Below, piece by piece: positions 44,260 through 52,527 of a stretch of 64,000 nucleotides of DNA. The DNA is taken from NCBI GenBank assembly GCA_020632955.1, contig JACKEO010000006.1:165109-229108 (forward strand), given 5' to 3'. The notes beneath the pieces were generated by a model that ran no database searches, was not told where the DNA came from, and was given only the letters and a program-made list of their open reading frames with translations. Source of the stretch: Alphaproteobacteria bacterium. Its GTDB lineage: Bacteria > Myxococcota_A > UBA796 > GCA-2862545. The position numbers and the translations under genes are program-made. Each line of letters starts with the position of its first letter. The first letter of the stretch is position 1.

Positions 44260-45846
44260 CTACCAGAAGGCGACGACGCTCACGGCCGTGGCCACCACGG
44301 AGGCCACGGCCCAGGTCCGGTAGTCTCGCCACCACGGCCCGGGCGGCCGGGGCACCGCCATGTCGGGGCGCCACGCCACGTCGGGGGCCAGGTCGTCCCG
44401 GGGTCGCGCCAGCGCCAGGAAGAGGGCCGCGCTCAGGGCCGTGGCGAGGCCCGCCACCAGCGTGAAGTGCAGGTGCAGCACGCCCGCCTGCGCGGCGGCG
44501 AAGAAGCCCACCCCGAGCACGTGGCCCGCCACCAGGGTGGTCAGCGCCACCCGCCCGTCACCCCGGTGGGTGAACAGGCCCAGGAGGAAGATCGCCACCA
44601 CGGGGGGCACGAAGATCGCGAAGGCCTGCTGCAGGTAGGTGAACAGCCCGGGGAAGGAGGCGATCATCGGCGCCCACGCCGCCGCCACCGCCATCAGCGC
44701 CAGGGTGGTCCACCGGCCCGCCCCCAGCAGGCCGCCCGGCTCGTCGGCGTGGCGCGCCCCCACCCCGAAGTCCTTCACCAGCAGGGTGGACGCCGAGTTG
44801 AGCGTGGAGTCCACGCTCGACATGATCGCGGCCACCAGGCCCGCCAGCACCAGGCCCGTCACGCCCGGCGGCAGCAGGGTGCCCACGAGCAGCGGGAAGA
44901 CCTGGTCGGCGTTGTCGACCTCGGGCAGCACCACCACCGCCATCGCCCCGGGCAGCACCATCACGAAGAGCGGCAGCAGCTTGAGGAAGCCGCCCAGCGT
45001 GGCCCCCCAGCGGGCGTGGTCCTCGCTGCGCGCGCCCAGGATGCGCTGCGTGATGTACTGGTTCGTGGCCCAGTACCAGAAGCCCAGGATCGGCACGCCC
45101 GTCAGCGTGCCCAGCCAGGGGAGCTGCGGGTCGTCCAGGGGCCGGATCAGGCTGCGCTTGTCGTACGGCACGGCCTCGGTGACGGCCGTCCACGAGAAGT
45201 CGTACGCGGCGAAGACGTAGACGGCGATGCAGGTCGAGCCCACCAGCAGCACCACGGCCTGCAGCACGTCGGTGAGCACCACGGCGCGCAGCCCGCCCGC
45301 GGCGGTGTACACGCCCGCGAACAGGGCGATCGCCAGGCAGGTCTGCCAGATCTGGAGCGACGGCAGGTAGGCCTCGAACACGAGCGCTCCGGCGTACAGG
45401 CCGCCCGCCGTGTCCACCACGATCGACAGGAAGATGGTGATGGCGCTGAAGTAGAGCCGGGCCCCCCGCCCGAAGCGCAGCTCCAGCCAGCCCGGCACCG
45501 TGTCGACCCGGGTGCGCAGGTACACGGGCACCAGCACCACGGCCACGACCACCAGCACCAGGCCGGCCATCCACTCGTAGTTCGCCACGGCGATGCCGTG
45601 GGTGTAGGCCGATCCGGTGAGCCCGATGAGGGTGGTGCTCGAGATGTTCGACGCGAAGAGCGAGGCGCCGATGACGCCCCAGCCCAGCGAACGCCCGGCG
45701 AGGAAGAGGTCCTCGTCGTCCTCGGTGTGCCGCGCCACCCACCAGCCGATGGCCACCACCACCGCGAAGTAGGCGAAGAGCACGGCGAGGTCCACGGGGT
45801 GGAGCGTGGCCGCCACCTCCCCTCCCTGCGCGACGGCGGGCGCCAC
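44260..45846 (-). CDS. Sodium/solute symporter (SSS family, SGLT-like)
   Basis: A 528-residue transporter with about 14 membrane helices. GRSLGWGVIGASLFASNISST near the start contains the Ser/Asn residues of the sodium site region. ATNQYITQRILGARSEDHAR is typical of sodium/glucose cotransporters. IMSSVDSTLNSASTL in helix 8 holds the remaining sodium-site residues. It lies 3 bases after ggpS on the same strand, so it should be expressed with the glucosylglycerol genes. Uptake of a sugar, or recapture of glucosylglycerol itself, is a reasonable guess. It converges with the acyl-CoA dehydrogenase gene. Confidence 0.9.
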   Translation of the reverse strand: MAPAVAQGGEVAATLHPVDLAVLFAYFAVVVAIGWWVARHTEDDEDLFLAGRSLGWGVIGASLFASNISSTTLIGLTGSAYTHGIAVANYEWMAGLVLVVVAVVLVPVYLRTRVDTVPGWLELRFGRGARLYFSAITIFLSIVVDTAGGLYAGALVFEAYLPSLQIWQTCLAIALFAGVYTAAGGLRAVVLTDVLQAVVLLVGSTCIAVYVFAAYDFSWTAVTEAVPYDKRSLIRPLDDPQLPWLGTLTGVPILGFWYWATNQYITQRILGARSEDHARWGATLGGFLKLLPLFVMVLPGAMAVVVLPEVDNADQVFPLLVGTLLPPGVTGLVLAGLVAAIMSSVDSTLNSASTLLVKDFGVGARHADEPGGLLGAGRWTTLALMAVAAAWAPMIASFPGLFTYLQQAFAIFVPPVVAIFLLGLFTHRGDGRVALTTLVAGHVLGVGFFAAAQAGVLHLHFTLVAGLATALSAALFLALARPRDDLAPDVAWRPDMAVPRPPGPWWRDYRTWAVASVVATAVSVVAFW

Positions 45847-45849
45847 CCC

Positions 45850-47394
45850 TCAGGCCTCGGCCGGAGGGGTCACCTCCACCACCGGCCCGGGGGCGGGGGC
45901 CGGCTTGGCCACCCCGCGGCGGTCGAGGTTGTCGAAGGCCTGGAAGCAGTGCTCCGCCCAGTGGCCGATGTCGTGCTCCACCACCCGCTCGTACATCGCG
46001 GCCATGCGCCGCCGCTGCTCGTCGTCGGGCATGGCCAGGGCCTGCTCGATGGCCTCGTCCATGCTCTTGTCGCTGTAGGGGTTGGTCATCACCGCCTCGG
46101 GCAGCTCCACGGCCACGCCGGTGAACTCCGAGAGCACGAGCACCCCACCCCGGTTGCGGTGGGCGGCCACGTACTCCTTGGCGACGAGGTTGAGGCCGTC
46201 GCGCAGCGGGGTGACCCAGCAGATGTGCGCCATGCGGTAGTAGGCGATGACCTCGTCGAAGGGCAGCGCGTTCGTGAACAGCAGCACCGGCGTCCAGGCG
46301 AGGTTGCTGAAGCGGCCGTTGATGCGCCCCACCAGGCCCTCGATCTGCGCCTTGGCGTCGTCGTAGACCTGCATGCCCGCCGCCGCCATCACGCTGGTGA
46401 CGCAGAGCTTGAGCTTGCCGTGCAGGTCGGGACGGCGCTCGAGCAGGCGCTCGAAGGCCTCCAGGAGCTGGGTGGTGCCCTTCACGTAGTCCACCCGCCC
46501 GATCGACACGATCAGCCGCTGGTCGCCGAGCTCGGCGTACAGGCGCTGCAGCGTGCGCTCGGCCGTCTCCTCGGCCAGCAGGCTGTCGATGAGGAGCGGG
46601 TTCGTGCCCACGGGGCACGCGTCGATCCAGCAGTCGTGCCCGTCGAGCGTGAGCTTCGTGGGCGTCTCGCGCTCGAAGAGCGGCGCGCCCACCGGACGCA
46701 GCGAGTCCGGGACCTCCTCCGTGGTGATGTCGACGTCGCGGAGCGAGCGCGCCACGCCGGCGAAGTTCGCGGCGTACCGGGGGATGTGGAAGCCCACCAG
46801 GTCGCAGGCCAGCAGGCTGTCGATGATCTGCGTGCGCCACGGCAGGATGTTGAAGATGTCGGCCGCCGGGAAGGGCGTGTGGTGGAAGAAGGCGATGCGG
46901 GCGTTCGGCCGCTGCTTCCGGATCATCCCCGGCACGAGCCACAGGTTGTAGTCGTGCACCCAGATCAGCGCGTCGTCGTCGGCGATCTCGATGGCGCCGT
47001 CGGCGAAGCGCTGGTTGACCTCCACGAAGGTGTCCCAGTCCGCCCCGTCCACGTTGCAGTGCCACGGGAAGGAGTGGAGGATGGGCCAGAAGGCCTCCTT
47101 GCTGGTCTCGTGGTAGAAGCGCCGCACCTGCTCGGGGCGCAGCGGCAGCCGCACCACCTCGTAGCTGCCGTGGCTGTCCTCGAAGGTGATGCGCCGCTCC
47201 CAGGTCTCGTCGGACCCCGGCACCACCGCGCGCCAGGCCACCCAGGCCCCCTTCTCCACGTGGGCGAAGAAGCTCTTGAGCGTGGGCACGATGCCGTTGG
47301 GCGACTTGTTCTCCACGTAGGTGACGGTGCCGTCGGGCTCCCGCACCTCGGTGTAGGGCTGGCGGTGGTAGACGATGATGAGCTGCTTGTTCAT
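45850..47394 (-). CDS. ggpS: Glucosylglycerol-phosphate synthase GgpS
   Basis: A 514-residue GT20 enzyme that joins glucose from ADP-glucose to glycerol-3-phosphate, the first step to the osmolyte glucosylglycerol. It resembles cyanobacterial GgpS more than trehalose-phosphate synthase. The start MNKQLIIVYHRQPYTEV, then NKSPNGIVPTLKSFF, the segment FYHETSKEAFWPILHSFPW, WVHDYNLWLVPGM, FFHHTPFPAADIFNILPW and GFHIPRYAANF all follow the GgpS pattern. The nucleotide-sugar site has SIGRVDYVKG and TPLRDGLNLVAKEYVA. ATG 47394 overlaps the stop of the HAD phosphatase gene by 4 bases. It is probably induced by salt, but no regulatory site is visible. Confidence 0.92.
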   Translation of the reverse strand: MNKQLIIVYHRQPYTEVREPDGTVTYVENKSPNGIVPTLKSFFAHVEKGAWVAWRAVVPGSDETWERRITFEDSHGSYEVVRLPLRPEQVRRFYHETSKEAFWPILHSFPWHCNVDGADWDTFVEVNQRFADGAIEIADDDALIWVHDYNLWLVPGMIRKQRPNARIAFFHHTPFPAADIFNILPWRTQIIDSLLACDLVGFHIPRYAANFAGVARSLRDVDITTEEVPDSLRPVGAPLFERETPTKLTLDGHDCWIDACPVGTNPLLIDSLLAEETAERTLQRLYAELGDQRLIVSIGRVDYVKGTTQLLEAFERLLERRPDLHGKLKLCVTSVMAAAGMQVYDDAKAQIEGLVGRINGRFSNLAWTPVLLFTNALPFDEVIAYYRMAHICWVTPLRDGLNLVAKEYVAAHRNRGGVLVLSEFTGVAVELPEAVMTNPYSDKSMDEAIEQALAMPDDEQRRRMAAMYERVVEHDIGHWAEHCFQAFDNLDRRGVAKPAPAPGPVVEVTPPAEA

Positions 47395-48185
47395 GGGAGG
47401 TCCGTGAGCCGGTGGTGGTGGAGCGCTTCGAGGATGCCGCCGGTGCCTTGTCGCGACGCCTGGAAGACGTGCGGCACCCCGGTCACGAGCCGTTGGAGCT
47501 CGTCCTCGCTGTTCCCCACCGCCACCGCCGGGAAGCCCTCCAGCAGCAGCGTCCGATCGTTGAGGGTGTCGCCCGCCGCGAGCACGCGACCCGCATCCCA
47601 GCCCTGGTGCTCCACCAGCCGGCGGAGCGTGGGTCCCTTCGACACCCCGGGCGGCAGCACGTCGAAGAAGACGTCGGCCGACGTGACCCAGTCCAGGCCC
47701 GCCTCCTCCACCTTCCGCAGGGTGCTGTCACGGAGCTGGGCGGGCTCGTAGTAGTAGGAGACGCGGCGTCGCCCGAGCCAGTCGCCGGGCTGCAGACGCA
47801 GGCCCGGCTCGTCGGCCAGCATCGCCATCACCTCGGCGGAGCGCGCGCCCCACAGCGACGCGATGGCGTCCTGCACGGCGTCCACCGGGGCGAAGCCCGC
47901 GTCGACCACCGTGGTGCCCACGTCGCCGATGACGAAGTCGGGTGCCGGCACGAGGCCGGTCTCGACGAGGCCCTGCACGAAGGGCAGGTCGCGCCCGGTG
48001 ACGAACACCAGCCGCCACCCCGGACGCTCGCCACGGAAGCGGGCGTAGAGCTCCGCCCGGTCGTGATCGGAGCCGCCCAGGAAGGTGCCGTCGAGGTCGG
48101 TGGCGAGCACCCGCAGGGACCCCGCGGCGGCGTCGACGCCTGGATCGCGGGGTGCACGGACCGTGGTGCGGGGGACCTCCTCCAC
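47391..48185 (-). CDS. HAD phosphatase, likely glucosylglycerol-phosphate phosphatase
   Basis: A HAD-superfamily phosphatase of the sucrose-phosphatase/Cof-like class, about 264 residues from GTG 48185 (start uncertain; later GTG codons are possible). All four motifs are present: VLATDLDGTFLGG (nucleophile and acid Asp), VFVTGRD (Thr), GVSKGPTLRRLV (Lys) and LAAGDTLNDRTLL (metal Asp pair). It is coupled by a 4-base overlap to ggpS. In some proteobacteria the GgpS domain is fused to a HAD phosphatase domain, so removal of phosphate from glucosylglycerol-phosphate is the natural reading. That specificity is inferred from context. Confidence 0.83.
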   Translation of the reverse strand: MEEVPRTTVRAPRDPGVDAAAGSLRVLATDLDGTFLGGSDHDRAELYARFRGERPGWRLVFVTGRDLPFVQGLVETGLVPAPDFVIGDVGTTVVDAGFAPVDAVQDAIASLWGARSAEVMAMLADEPGLRLQPGDWLGRRRVSYYYEPAQLRDSTLRKVEEAGLDWVTSADVFFDVLPPGVSKGPTLRRLVEHQGWDAGRVLAAGDTLNDRTLLLEGFPAVAVGNSEDELQRLVTGVPHVFQASRQGTGGILEALHHHRLTDLP

Positions 48186-48322
48186 ACGCGCTCGTCCAGT
48201 CCACGCACCCGAACCCGAGATGAGACCTCCGGGGGGCCGGGTATCGTCCTGACCCCGAGGCGCCACCCACGACCTCGGGCCGATCCGGTGACGAGGCAGG
48301 CGACACCACGCTCCCCTCCCGA

Positions 48323-49762
48323 TCAGATCACCTCCGACACCAGGGTGCCGTCGAAGGGCGAGGTGTGCTCCACGGTGGTGGTGCGGGTGGCCAGATCCAC
48401 GTGCACCCCCGCCTGGTGCGACCCCTGGGTCCACCGCATGGCCACCGCGTCACGCGCGCTGTCCACCAGCTCGAAGCGACCGTGGAAGGCGGGGTGGCCC
48501 GACCGCAGCCGCATCAGCCCGAGCAGGCGCTGGACGAAGGGGCGGTGCATCGCCACCTCCACCTCCTCGAGGGTGAAGTGGTGCCGGTTGATGTCGCGGG
48601 GCTCGCCGGACTGCTCGGCGAGGTCGGGGTCGTTCCCCTCCCCGAGCGCCCCCACGTAGTAGACCTGGGGGATGCCCGGCGCGAAGAGCTGGAGCGCCCG
48701 CGCCGCGAGGTGGGCGTCGTCGTCCCCCTTCAGCGCGTCGTGGATCGTGCAGGTGATCTGGTAGATGGCGCCCACGCTGTGCGCATTGCCCGCCTGGCGC
48801 CGCAGGATCGGGTCGCCGCCGCGGCCGGAGATGTCGTCCACCAGCGCCTCGATGTCGGCGTCCGACAGCAGGCCCTCCACGTCGGGCAGGCAGATGCCGT
48901 CGTGGGTGTCGAGCACGTTCACCTGGTTGCGCGGGCACATGCGCAGCCAGTTGCGCAGCGGGCGGCCGTCGCGGCGCAGCAGCGCATGGAGCACCAGCGG
49001 GGGCATCGCGAAGCCGTAGGGCCGCATGCCGCGCATCGAGATGGCGTGCTGGTAGCTGGGGTGGTCGTGCACCTCGGGGAGCACGTCGGCGCCGTGGGCC
49101 CGCGCCACGCCCGCCACCCAGTCCAGCAGCTGGAAGACCTCGGGCTCCACGAGGAAGCAGGAGGTGCCCGCCCGCTTGATGGTGTAGCCGAAGGCGTCCA
49201 GCCGGATGAGCTTCACGCCCTGCGCGGCGAGGAAGGCGATGATGCCCTCGATCATCGCCGTGGTCTCGGGCGCGTCGTAGTTCAGGTCGATCTGGTGCTC
49301 GGTGAAGGTGCACCACACCCGACCCGTGGTGCCATCCGCGAAGTGCACCGTGCGGAAGGGGTCCTTCTCCTTGCGGATGTGGATGCGCGCGAGGTCCTCG
49401 GGCGACAGGGCCCCGAAGCGGTCCACGTCGACGAAGAGGTCGGCATAGGGCGAGTCCCGTCCCCGCGCGACGTAGTCCCGGAACTCCTCCGAGGCGTCGG
49501 AGATGTGGTTCAGCGTCAGGTCGAGGGACAGGTCCCACCGGGCGGCGATGGCGTGCAGGGTCTCCCAGGTGCCGTAGGCGGGGTCGATCTCGCGGTGGGT
49601 GAGCGGCGAGAAGCCCCCGTCGGCGTTCGACGGGTAGGGCGGCAGGATGTGGACGCCGCCGAGGGCGTCGCCGAACCAGTGCTCCAGCACGTGCTGGAGG
49701 TCGGCCAGGTCGCGGCCGAGGCGGTTCGGGTAGGCGATGAGCTGCACGGCATTCCTCAGCAC
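48323..49762 (-). CDS. GH13_18 phosphorylase, likely glucosylglycerol phosphorylase
   Basis: A 479-residue member of the sucrose-phosphorylase subfamily of GH13. It begins like the family (AVQLIAYPNRLGRDLADL, GGVHILPPYPSNADGGFSP). It has the nucleophile Asp in LIRLDAFGYTIKRAGTS, the acid/base Glu in VLPEVHDHPSY and the transition-state Asp in NVLDTHDGICL. GTG 49762 follows GGAGGG at good spacing. These enzymes split a glucoside with phosphate to glucose-1-phosphate. Subfamily members act on sucrose, sucrose-6-phosphate, glucosylglycerate or glucosylglycerol. The adjacent phosphatase and GgpS genes favour glucosylglycerol, allowing the osmolyte to be broken down when salt falls. Confidence 0.85.
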   Translation of the reverse strand: MLRNAVQLIAYPNRLGRDLADLQHVLEHWFGDALGGVHILPPYPSNADGGFSPLTHREIDPAYGTWETLHAIAARWDLSLDLTLNHISDASEEFRDYVARGRDSPYADLFVDVDRFGALSPEDLARIHIRKEKDPFRTVHFADGTTGRVWCTFTEHQIDLNYDAPETTAMIEGIIAFLAAQGVKLIRLDAFGYTIKRAGTSCFLVEPEVFQLLDWVAGVARAHGADVLPEVHDHPSYQHAISMRGMRPYGFAMPPLVLHALLRRDGRPLRNWLRMCPRNQVNVLDTHDGICLPDVEGLLSDADIEALVDDISGRGGDPILRRQAGNAHSVGAIYQITCTIHDALKGDDDAHLAARALQLFAPGIPQVYYVGALGEGNDPDLAEQSGEPRDINRHHFTLEEVEVAMHRPFVQRLLGLMRLRSGHPAFHGRFELVDSARDAVAMRWTQGSHQAGVHVDLATRTTTVEHTSPFDGTLVSEVI

Positions 49763-49888
49763 GTGGACCCTCCAGGGTGGTGCGGTGACCGATGGTGTCC
49801 CGAGGGTACCGGCCGAGGCGCCCTCGCGTCGCGGCTCGTTGCGTCCCGTGACGTGCCGTGCGACCTCGGGCCTCCCCCGGGAGCCCCC

Positions 49889-50581
49889 ATGTCCCTCGAC
49901 GTCCAGTGCTTCACGGTCGGCGTCTTCCAGGTGAACACCTGGCTGCTCACCGACCGCGCCACCGGGCAGGCCGCCCTCGTCGACACCGGCGAGAGCGACG
50001 AGCTGGTGCGCCGCCTGCAGGCCCTGGTGCCGCCACCCGACGTGCGCACCATCCTGCTCACCCACACCCACCTCGACCACGCCGGCGCCCTGTCGCTGCT
50101 GCAGGCGGTGTGGGACGTGCCCACGGTGATGCCCCGCAAGGACCGCCCGCTCTTCGAGACGCTGCCCTACCAGGGCTCGATGTTCGGCATGCCACACCTC
50201 GATCGCCCCGCAGGCCGCATCGACCGCGAGGTGGACGACGGCGACACGGTGCAGCTCGGCGAGACCACGCTGCGCTTCTTCTCCACGCCCGGCCACACGC
50301 CCGGCCAGGGCTGTTGGTTCGACGACACGCACCTCTTCGTGGGCGACACCCTCTTCGCCGGCAGCATCGGCCGCACCGACTTCCCCCTGTCGGACCCCGC
50401 CCTCGCCGTCGACAGCCTCCGGCGGCTCCTCGACCTGCCCGGCCACCTGATCGTGCACAGCGGCCACGGCCCCGACACCACCCTGGAGCGCGAGCTGAAG
50501 ACCAACCCCTTCCTCGGCTACCTGCGCCGCGAGAAGGGCATCCAGGGCCCCCCCGGCATCCGGTGGGCCCCCGGCACGTAG
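49889..50581 (+). CDS. Metallo-beta-lactamase fold hydrolase (glyoxalase II-like)
   Basis: A 230-residue hydrolase. The metal motif is LLTHTHLDHAGAL (HxHxDH), followed by FSTPGHTPGQGCWF, the Asp ligand in LFVGDTLFAGSIGRTDFP, and HSGHGPDTT. The GSIGRTD segment is characteristic of the YcbL/glyoxalase II-like and persulfide-dioxygenase-like group. The protein is shorter than true GloB and has a short C-terminus (NPFLGYLRREKG). A thioester or glutathione-type substrate is likely. It is divergent from the GH13_18 gene and is followed 42 bases later by a small lipoprotein gene. Confidence 0.88.
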   Translation: MSLDVQCFTVGVFQVNTWLLTDRATGQAALVDTGESDELVRRLQALVPPPDVRTILLTHTHLDHAGALSLLQAVWDVPTVMPRKDRPLFETLPYQGSMFGMPHLDRPAGRIDREVDDGDTVQLGETTLRFFSTPGHTPGQGCWFDDTHLFVGDTLFAGSIGRTDFPLSDPALAVDSLRRLLDLPGHLIVHSGHGPDTTLERELKTNPFLGYLRREKGIQGPPGIRWAPGT

Positions 50582-50622
50582 TCCCCCCTTGCGCGGCGCC
50601 CCGCGCAGCGGCACACCACCAC

Positions 50623-50856
50623 ATGCGCCTGCTCCCCCTCCTCCTCCTCGCCGCCTGCTCCGGGGTCTGCCTCTCGGAGGGCCGCGCGCCCGACGTGTGC
50701 CTCTACGGGGTCTACGCCGAGGAGTGTCAGGCCAACGACGCCAAGTCCTTCCAGGGCGCCGACTGGGCCTGGTACCCCATCTGCCCCACCGCCTACCGCC
50801 ACGTGTGCGACGACGCGCAGACCTGGGTGAAGCAGGCGGAGGACTGCTATCGGTAG
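50623..50856 (+). CDS. Small Cys-rich lipoprotein
   Basis: A 77-residue precursor, MRLLPLLLLAACSGVC..., with a clear lipobox (LLAAC, lipid Cys12). The mature 66 residues contain six more Cys (16, 26, 35, 54, 62 and 75), enough for three disulphides, plus aromatic motifs GADWAWYPIC and TAYRHVCDD. It resembles small structural or binding lipoproteins of the envelope, but no family is recognised. It ends 13 bases before repeat copy B. Confidence 0.65.
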   Translation: MRLLPLLLLAACSGVCLSEGRAPDVCLYGVYAEECQANDAKSFQGADWAWYPICPTAYRHVCDDAQTWVKQAEDCYR

Positions 50857-50869
50857 CGGAGCGTCGACA

Positions 50870-51121
50870 GCCGCCACAGAGGCACAGAGTCCACAGAGGG
50901 GTGCACAGAGCCTGGGACCCTGCGGCAGACCGCATCAGCCTGGCACCGCGATCACCCTCTGTGCCTCCCCGCGCGGCGCGGCCACGCGTCGCCCACCATC
51001 ACCACGCCCCGCCTCGACGCCCCCACGCCCCAGGCACCGCGGAACCCACCCAAGGAGGCACAGAGGCTCACCCCCGCCCCCTCTGTGCCGGCCTCTGCGC
51101 CCTCTGTGCCTCTGTGTCGGC
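50870..51121. repeat. Interspersed element with 20-bp inverted ends, copy B
   Basis: A 252-bp second copy of the element at 35380. The left end, GCCGCCACAGAGGCACAGAG at 50870-50889, is identical to that of copy A. The right end, CTCTGTGCCTCTGTGTCGGC at 51102-51121, pairs with it at 19 of 20 positions. The inner arms (CCACAGAGGGGTGCACAGAG left, CTCTGTGCCGGCCTCTGCGC right) and the core word CTCTGTGCCTCCCC are also shared. An extra AGGAGGCACAGAGGCTC lies at 51053. It fills the gap between the lipoprotein stop and the convergent argH stop. Confidence 0.9.
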
Positions 51122-51132
51122 TGCCGATCCCG

Positions 51133-52527
51133 CTACCGCCCCACGATCCCCTTCAACACCGCGATCTGCCCCCGGACGCTCTCGGGTCCGGCGGATCCCT
51201 CGGTCTTGAGCGCCGCGAGGAGGCCCTCGGGGGTCTGGGCGGCCAGCTCGGCGGCGATGGCCTGGGCCTCGGGGACCGGGGTGGCGTGGGCGGCCAGCGC
51301 GGCGCGGAAGCCCTCGGCGAGGTCGCCGTCGCCTTCGCGTGCGGCCAGGCCGACCAGGTGGTGGGCCTCCCGGAAGGGCAGGCCGGCGAGCACGAGACGG
51401 TCGGCGAGCCAGAGGGCGGCGAGCTCGGGGCCGCAGGCGGCGCGCAGGCGGTCGGCGCGCCAGGTGAGCGCGTCGACGTGCACCGTGGCCAGGGCGAGCA
51501 GGTCGCGGGTGCGGTCCCAGGCGGCGAAGAGCAGCGCCTTGTCGCCCTGCAGGTCCTTGCTGTAGCCGCTCACCAGGCCTGCGGTGACGCTGGCGAGGCC
51601 CGCCAGCTCGGCGGCCGCGAGCTTGCCGCCCGACCGGAGCAGCTCCGCGCCGTCGGGGTTGCGCTTGTGGGGCAGCAGGCTGGAGCCCGTGGTGAGGCGG
51701 TCGGGCAGCGCCACGAAGCCGAAGGAGGGCGAGCAGAAGACCACCAGCTCTTCGCCCAGGCGCGACAGGCTCACGCCCACGAGCGTGAGGAGTCCGAGCA
51801 CGTCGAGCAGCTCGATGCGGCTGCCGGTGGTCTGGGTGGCGTTGAGCGAGGGGCGCGCGAAGCCAAGGGCCTCGGCGGTGTGGGCGCGGTCGAGGGGCAG
51901 GTAGCCGCCGGCCGACGCACCGGAGCCCAGCGGGCAGGCATCCAGGCGTTCGAGCAGGTGGTCGAGGCGCCGCAGGTGGCCCGCCACCTCGGCGGCGTGC
52001 GCGCACAGCCACTGCCCCACCGAGCTCACCTGCGCGGGCTGCAGGTGGGTGAAGGAGGGCATCGGCGTGCCCACCCCCTCCTCGGCACGCGTGACCAGCG
52101 CCTCCACGTAGGCCACCAGGTCGCCGCGCAGGCCGGGCAGCTCGTCGCGCAGCCAGAGCAGCACGTCGGTGAGCACCTGGTCGTTGCGGCTCCGGCCGGT
52201 GTGGAGCTTGCGCGCGGGCTCGCCGATGCGCTCCCCCAGACGGCGCTCCACCGCCATGTGGATGTCCTCGTCGCTGGGCAGGAAGACGAAGGTGCCCTGC
52301 TCCAGCTCCTCGTGGACCGCGCGCAGCCCCTCGAGCAGCGCGTCGCGCTCGTCGGCCGTGATCAGGCCCACCTTCGCGAGCATGCGCGCGTGGGCGGCGC
52401 TGCCGCGCAGATCCTGGGCCCACAGCCGCTTGTCGACCTCGACGCTGCGGTTGATGCGCTCGAGGACCGGGTGGGTGGCCTCGGCGAAGCGCCCCCCGAG
52501 GGAGCGCCCCGGCGTGTCGGCGCTCAC
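51133..52527 (-). CDS. argH: Argininosuccinate lyase ArgH
   Basis: The last step of arginine synthesis: splits argininosuccinate into arginine and fumarate. It is 464 residues long, of the fumarase/aspartase superfamily. The three conserved regions are TGRSRNDQVLTD, THLQPAQVSSVGQWL and the signature GSSLLPHKRNPDGAELLR, whose loop Ser is the catalytic base. Most ArgH have QKxNPD where this has HKRNPD, a mild change. The N-terminal LGGRFAEATHPVLERINRSV is typical. ATG 52527 overlaps the argB stop by 4 bases; this is the last gene of the arginine operon. It ends 11 bases from repeat copy B. Confidence 0.95.
   Translation of the reverse strand: MSADTPGRSLGGRFAEATHPVLERINRSVEVDKRLWAQDLRGSAAHARMLAKVGLITADERDALLEGLRAVHEELEQGTFVFLPSDEDIHMAVERRLGERIGEPARKLHTGRSRNDQVLTDVLLWLRDELPGLRGDLVAYVEALVTRAEEGVGTPMPSFTHLQPAQVSSVGQWLCAHAAEVAGHLRRLDHLLERLDACPLGSGASAGGYLPLDRAHTAEALGFARPSLNATQTTGSRIELLDVLGLLTLVGVSLSRLGEELVVFCSPSFGFVALPDRLTTGSSLLPHKRNPDGAELLRSGGKLAAAELAGLASVTAGLVSGYSKDLQGDKALLFAAWDRTRDLLALATVHVDALTWRADRLRAACGPELAALWLADRLVLAGLPFREAHHLVGLAAREGDGDLAEGFRAALAAHATPVPEAQAIAAELAAQTPEGLLAALKTEGSAGPESVRGQIAVLKGIVGR

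Noticed and set aside
44229..44263. Imperfect hairpin GTAG..GACG/CGTC..CTAC between convergent genes
   Set aside because: The stem is interrupted by a 3x2 internal loop and lacks a T tract; not distinguishable from chance at this GC content.
45850..47394. Trehalose-6-phosphate synthase (OtsA)
   Set aside because: Same GT20 family, but the N-terminus, the KSPNGIVPTLKSFF segment and the partner phosphatase and GH13_18 genes fit GgpS better, and no OtsB is present.
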